Below are positions 62,946-64,000 of a stretch of DNA of 64,000 bases, piece by piece. How positions within the stretch are numbered: position 1 is the first letter of the stretch; each line of letters starts with the position of its first letter. The notes under the pieces were generated by a model. The model did no database searches and had not been told where the DNA came from. It saw only the letters and a program-made list of their open reading frames with translations. The position numbers and the translations under genes were made by a program. Source of the stretch: Lysinibacillus capsici. Lineage in GTDB: Bacteria; Bacillota; Bacilli; Bacillales_A; Planococcaceae. The stretch is from contig NZ_PXXX01000010.1 of NCBI RefSeq assembly GCF_003367505.1, positions 1 through 64,000 of the forward strand, written 5' to 3'.

Positions 62946-64000
62946 GATTTTCTCCTTTCAACACCATTTCTCTAGCAAGTAATCCTGCATTTGTACTACT
63001 GCTTGCATGTGTAACACCTGCATCGACTAATTTTTCCACTTGCTCATCTATGTTTGGCGTATCTAAGTCTGTTCCAAGGACATACCCAATGATCTCTAAA
63101 TGTCTACCTTCTTTTTCAGCAAATTTTTTAGCTTCAATGATGGCTGGAAGCATAACACCTACTGGGTCTTCATGAGAGCCAAAGCCTAATACGAAGTCCA
63201 TCACAATGACACCAACTGTCGGATCTTTTGCTTCTTGTAAGAAGCGCTCAATGCGAGAAGATGGATCGATCATTGGATGTGGTTTACCATTTGTAAAATC
63301 ATCATCACCGAAGTCAATGAATGTATGTTCCTGACTCACATTGATATCTTTCAATAAGAAATCAGGATTCTTTTGGATGTTACTGTAAATATTATCTAAT
63401 TTTTCCATAGCTAGATACATAGATTCATCACAAAGCGTACCGCCACAGAATAACCCACGAATGTATTTTTGCTCTGGCGCTAATTTTGCACGAACCTCTT
63501 CAACTAATGGAATGTTAAGCGCACGTTTGTTAATACCTGCTTCATCAATACCTGCTAGTAAGACTGCCTTTAAGGCTGCTTCTTTCGATGTTTTAGCAAA
63601 TTGTCCACCAGCTGCCACTACAGCCTCTTCATTACCACCTATAAAATAAACCACTACCGGTTTGCTGCATTCTTTAATTTGTGCGAGTACTTTTTTCTCA
63701 ACACTTGCTTCAGGTGGCTTCGATACAAGTACAATCACTTTAGTGGCTTCATCGGCTTCTAGTGCTTTCATTCCATCAAGCATCATCATACCGCCCACTT
63801 CTTTACTTAAATCTCTTCCGCCAGTACCGATCAGTTGTGTGATACCACCACCGAAGTCATGAATGCGAACACTTACTTCTTGGCTACCTGTACCAGATGC
63901 CGCTACGATACCGATATTGCCTTTTCTTACAGCGTTTGCAAAGCAAAGTCCTGTATTACCAATAATAGCGGTACCACAGTCTGGTCCCATCATTAATAAG
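62938..64000 (-). CDS. fdrA: FdrA-like protein, 5' part outside the window
   Basis: The visible C-terminal 353 residues belong to FdrA, related to the alpha subunit of succinyl-CoA synthetase. It shows the phosphohistidine-like segment MMGPDCGTAIIGNTGLCFANAVRKGNIGIVAASGTGSQEV, GGRDLSKEVGG and a second half with VIVMDFVLGFGSHEDPVG. Two in-frame leucine codons precede the first visible ATG without a stop, and the family is about 500-550 residues, so the frame continues past 64000. It is translationally coupled with the DUF1116 gene and should act in the same carbamoyl-transfer reaction. Confidence 0.88.
   Translation of the reverse strand, partial: LLMMGPDCGTAIIGNTGLCFANAVRKGNIGIVAASGTGSQEVSVRIHDFGGGITQLIGTGGRDLSKEVGGMMMLDGMKALEADEATKVIVLVSKPPEASVEKKVLAQIKECSKPVVVYFIGGNEEAVVAAGGQFAKTSKEAALKAVLLAGIDEAGINKRALNIPLVEEVRAKLAPEQKYIRGLFCGGTLCDESMYLAMEKLDNIYSNIQKNPDFLLKDINVSQEHTFIDFGDDDFTNGKPHPMIDPSSRIERFLQEAKDPTVGVIVMDFVLGFGSHEDPVGVMLPAIIEAKKFAEKEGRHLEIIGYVLGTDLDTPNIDEQVEKLVDAGVTHASSSTNAGLLAREMVLKGENHE

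Overview
The window reads as low-GC Bacillaceae chromosome, most like Lysinibacillus. Two blocks have Bacillus subtilis counterparts in related order: rlmL / rnpB / gpsB with mrfB-mrfA-yppE, and recU-ponA next to ypoC-nth-dnaD-asnS-aspB-ypmB. The species is an inference from gene content and order; no database was searched.

Layout. 1-300: a tandem 21-nt repeat array behind a terminator. 0.3-4.7 kb: a rhodanese-type sulfurtransferase and a double-headed bacterial dynamin. 5-5.7 kb: two DUF4183 paralogues, followed directly by an IS200-type element (5.75-6.46 kb). 6.5-9.4 kb: a pyroglutamate operon, pcp-pxpB-pxpC-pxpA. 9.4-10.5 kb: a 29-codon membrane peptide behind a Fur-like site, and a CheX-like phosphatase. 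10.7-13.1 kb: a ba3-type terminal oxidase (subunits IIa, II, I) behind a perfect TGTGA-N6-TCACA site. 13.2-15.9 kb: an M32 carboxypeptidase and an AraC regulator.

16.1-29.9 kb: a complete ethanolamine-utilisation microcompartment locus on the minus strand. Reading with transcription it is eutW, eutV, eutH, eutS, eutP, eutA, eutB, eutC, eutL, eutE, eutM, pduL, a second pduL with extra N- and C-terminal parts, eutN, a tailed BMC-H shell gene, and a malate/lactate dehydrogenase. No EutG-type alcohol dehydrogenase is present, so the dehydrogenase may regenerate NAD+. A terminator between eutV and eutH overlaps a hexaloop hairpin of the type ANTAR proteins bind, which suggests EutV antitermination.

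30-51 kb is mostly housekeeping: an XPD/DinG-type helicase, rlmL, a GGDEF-EAL protein, RNase P RNA, gpsB, the mitomycin-repair pair mrfB/mrfA, recU-ponA, a second 21-nt repeat array, ypoC-nth-dnaD, asnS, aspB, ypmB and a TPR-GGDEF protein. 51.5-57 kb holds a CotA-like multicopper oxidase, an MFS exporter with two TetR-type operators and a leader terminator, and a divergent LysR / CynX-like pair. 57.2-64 kb is a ureide/purine nitrogen block: M20 amidohydrolase, nucleobase deaminase, carbamate kinase, NCS1 permease, DUF1116 protein and FdrA. This matches the oxamate carbamoyltransferase route of allantoin breakdown. FdrA runs off the right edge.

The items most worth following up are the dehydrogenase and doubled PduL in the eut operon, the EutV-type switch, the Fur-controlled micropeptide, the FdrA/DUF1116 cluster, and the dispersed 21-nt arrays.
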